A stretch of DNA of 64,000 bases from Mumia sp. zg.B17 (GTDB lineage Bacteria; Actinomycetota; Actinomycetes; Propionibacteriales; Nocardioidaceae). The stretch's first letter is position 1, and each line of letters opens with the position of its first letter. Position numbers and translations under genes: made by a program. The stretch is from positions 124,001 to 188,000 of the forward strand of contig NZ_JAHWCI010000001.1 of NCBI RefSeq assembly GCF_019550915.1, given 5' to 3'. Under the pieces are notes generated by a model that searched no databases, was not told where the DNA came from, and saw nothing but the letters and a program-made list of their open reading frames with translations. Below, piece after piece: positions 59,917 to 64,000 of the stretch.

Positions 59917-60743
59917 GCCGGAGTTGCGTACCGGGCCCGCAGGATGGCTCGACGGCGGGTGCCCTCCAGGTTGTCGCCCTTCTCGATGATCACCAGGTTG
60001 TGGTAGCAGTGGACGGCCACCACATGACGATCGGTGTAGCTGGGCTCGTACGCCTCGTCCACGAACTCCTCGTGGTTGAGGCCGTCGACGAGGGACTTGA
60101 CGAGCGCCATCGTCGTCGTCGGGTCGTCGAGGTCCTCGCTGCCGCCGCGCTCTGGCCAGTACGAGGTCTGAGTGTCCTCGATCGCGTAGAACCCGCCGTC
60201 GGCGAGCCGCGGGAACAGGTAGGCGAAGGAAGCCCGCACGTGTTCGGAGCGGTGGCTTCCGTCGTCGATGATGATCGTCAGCTCGCCGACCTCGTCGATG
60301 ATGCGCTGGAGCACCTCGGGGTCGGTCTGACTCCCGCGGTAGGTGGTGATCCGCTCGGCGTCGACGAACGACTTGTCCGCGATGTCCAGTCCGACGATCT
60401 GCGCGTTGCGGAAGAAGTGCTTCCACATCCGAAGCGACTTGCCCCCACGGCCCTCGCGGGCGTAGCCGCCGATGCCGATCTCGAGAACGTTGATCTTCTC
60501 GTCACGAAGGGGCGCGAAGTGGTACTCGTAGTGGGGGGTGTAACGGTGGTTGCCCCACTTGTCGGTCCGGAAGTGCTTCGCCAGCTGCGTGAGGTCCATC
60601 TCCGCCAGGTGCTCTGTCCGCGACTTCGCGGCCGGCCCGCGGGCGGCGCGCCGTCCCAGCGGGTCTCGGAGCCGCGCCCAGGCGGCGTCGCTGACCAGGG
60701 GCTTGATCCGTCGGACGGCGAACGACCGCGCAGCGTGGCTCAC
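59913..60743 (-). CDS. sugar O-methyltransferase-like (TylF/MycE/ElmM type)
   Basis: A 276-aa class I methyltransferase resembling the macrocin and rhamnosyl O-methyltransferases of antibiotic clusters: HFRTDKWGNHRYTPHYE, LEIGIGGY (SAM loop), LRMWKHFF, VGLDIADKS and IIIDDGSHRSEH with the metal-binding Asp pair. Such enzymes methylate hydroxyls of deoxysugars with magnesium. It lies beside dTDP-rhamnose genes on the same strand, so a rhamnose unit is the likely acceptor. GTG at 60743 is chosen for AGGAAAGA upstream. TACAGT at 60782-60777 is a possible -10. Confidence 0.82.
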   Translation of the reverse strand: MSHAARSFAVRRIKPLVSDAAWARLRDPLGRRAARGPAAKSRTEHLAEMDLTQLAKHFRTDKWGNHRYTPHYEYHFAPLRDEKINVLEIGIGGYAREGRGGKSLRMWKHFFRNAQIVGLDIADKSFVDAERITTYRGSQTDPEVLQRIIDEVGELTIIIDDGSHRSEHVRASFAYLFPRLADGGFYAIEDTQTSYWPERGGSEDLDDPTTTMALVKSLVDGLNHEEFVDEAYEPSYTDRHVVAVHCYHNLVIIEKGDNLEGTRRRAILRARYATPA

Positions 60744-60808
60744 GTGTGTCTCTTTCCTGAGGGCGGGTTGCACGACACTGTAGCCAGAACCACGGTCCGT
60801 CCGGGAGG

Positions 60809-64000
<3,192 letters not shown>

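Overview
The window is one continuous piece of a high-GC actinobacterial chromosome. The strongest taxonomic cue is the block ppa / dacB / zinc metalloprotease / tilS / hpt / ftsH / folE / folP / folB / folK / DUF3180, an order known from Streptomyces and the Propionibacteriales. Together with the DUF4430/ECF, NgcEFG and RmlCD-fusion gene types it suggests a Nocardioidaceae-like organism; genus is not resolved. About 58 protein genes cover nearly everything and no gene-free stretch exceeds 300 bases. I see no rRNA, tRNA, CRISPR array, insertion sequence or prophage. Genes are tightly packed: ATGA, GTGA and 4-base overlaps are the rule inside operons.

Layout. 0-6 kb: a haloacetate-dehalogenase-like hydrolase, then a cobalamin riboswitch controlling a DUF4430 surface protein and a complete ECF-type B12 transporter (T, fused A-A, S). 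6-12.7 kb: a FadR-type regulator, SDR, aldehyde dehydrogenase, gamma-glutamyl hydrolase and glutamine-synthetase-like ligase, divergent from an ethanolamine-type permease; these could form a B12-independent gamma-glutamylation route for ethanolamine or another amine. 12.7-17.2 kb: quinone oxidoreductase, and a P450 plus Baeyer-Villiger monooxygenase pair divergent from a TetR regulator with an obvious operator. 17.2-22.8 kb: mixed small enzymes (DinB/MDMPI, methyltransferase, FhuF-like Fe-S protein, DUF2809, two GNATs, DUF885 metallopeptidase). 22.8-29 kb: GlcNAc/chitobiose locus (BadF-type kinase, RpiR regulator, SIS protein, NgcEFG). 29-33.4 kb: membrane protein, phosphoglucomutase, NlpC/P60 hydrolase, pyrophosphatase. 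33.4-48.3 kb: the conserved housekeeping block, interrupted by a 5'-nucleotidase and by a tartrate dehydrogenase/SLC13 transporter pair. 48.3-52.7 kb: betaine/choline-type ABC transporter and a phosphatase. 52.8-59.9 kb: an orphan NuoD, a secreted Ig-like protein, an M14 carboxypeptidase, an acyl-CoA ligase and a MidA/NDUFAF7-type methyltransferase. 59.9-64 kb: sugar O-methyltransferase, RmlCD fusion, RmlB and a truncated GT61 glycosyltransferase for a surface glycan.

Regulatory themes. Many genes that begin a transcript carry a TAnnnT hexamer (often TAGGCT) only 6-8 bases before an ATG or GTG, the signature of leaderless transcription. Two such promoters at 49478-49499 lie inside each other's genes. 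Two CRP-like 16-mers sit before the GlcNAc and the dicarboxylate operons. ftsH has a perfect hairpin between its Shine-Dalgarno and start codon, and a short leaderless upstream ORF appears coupled to the 5'-nucleotidase.

The most attractive leads are the gamma-glutamyl amine pathway, the orphan NuoD with a MidA-type methyltransferase 5 kb away, the mutually embedded promoters, and the upstream ORF. All assignments come from reading motifs by eye; no database search was run.
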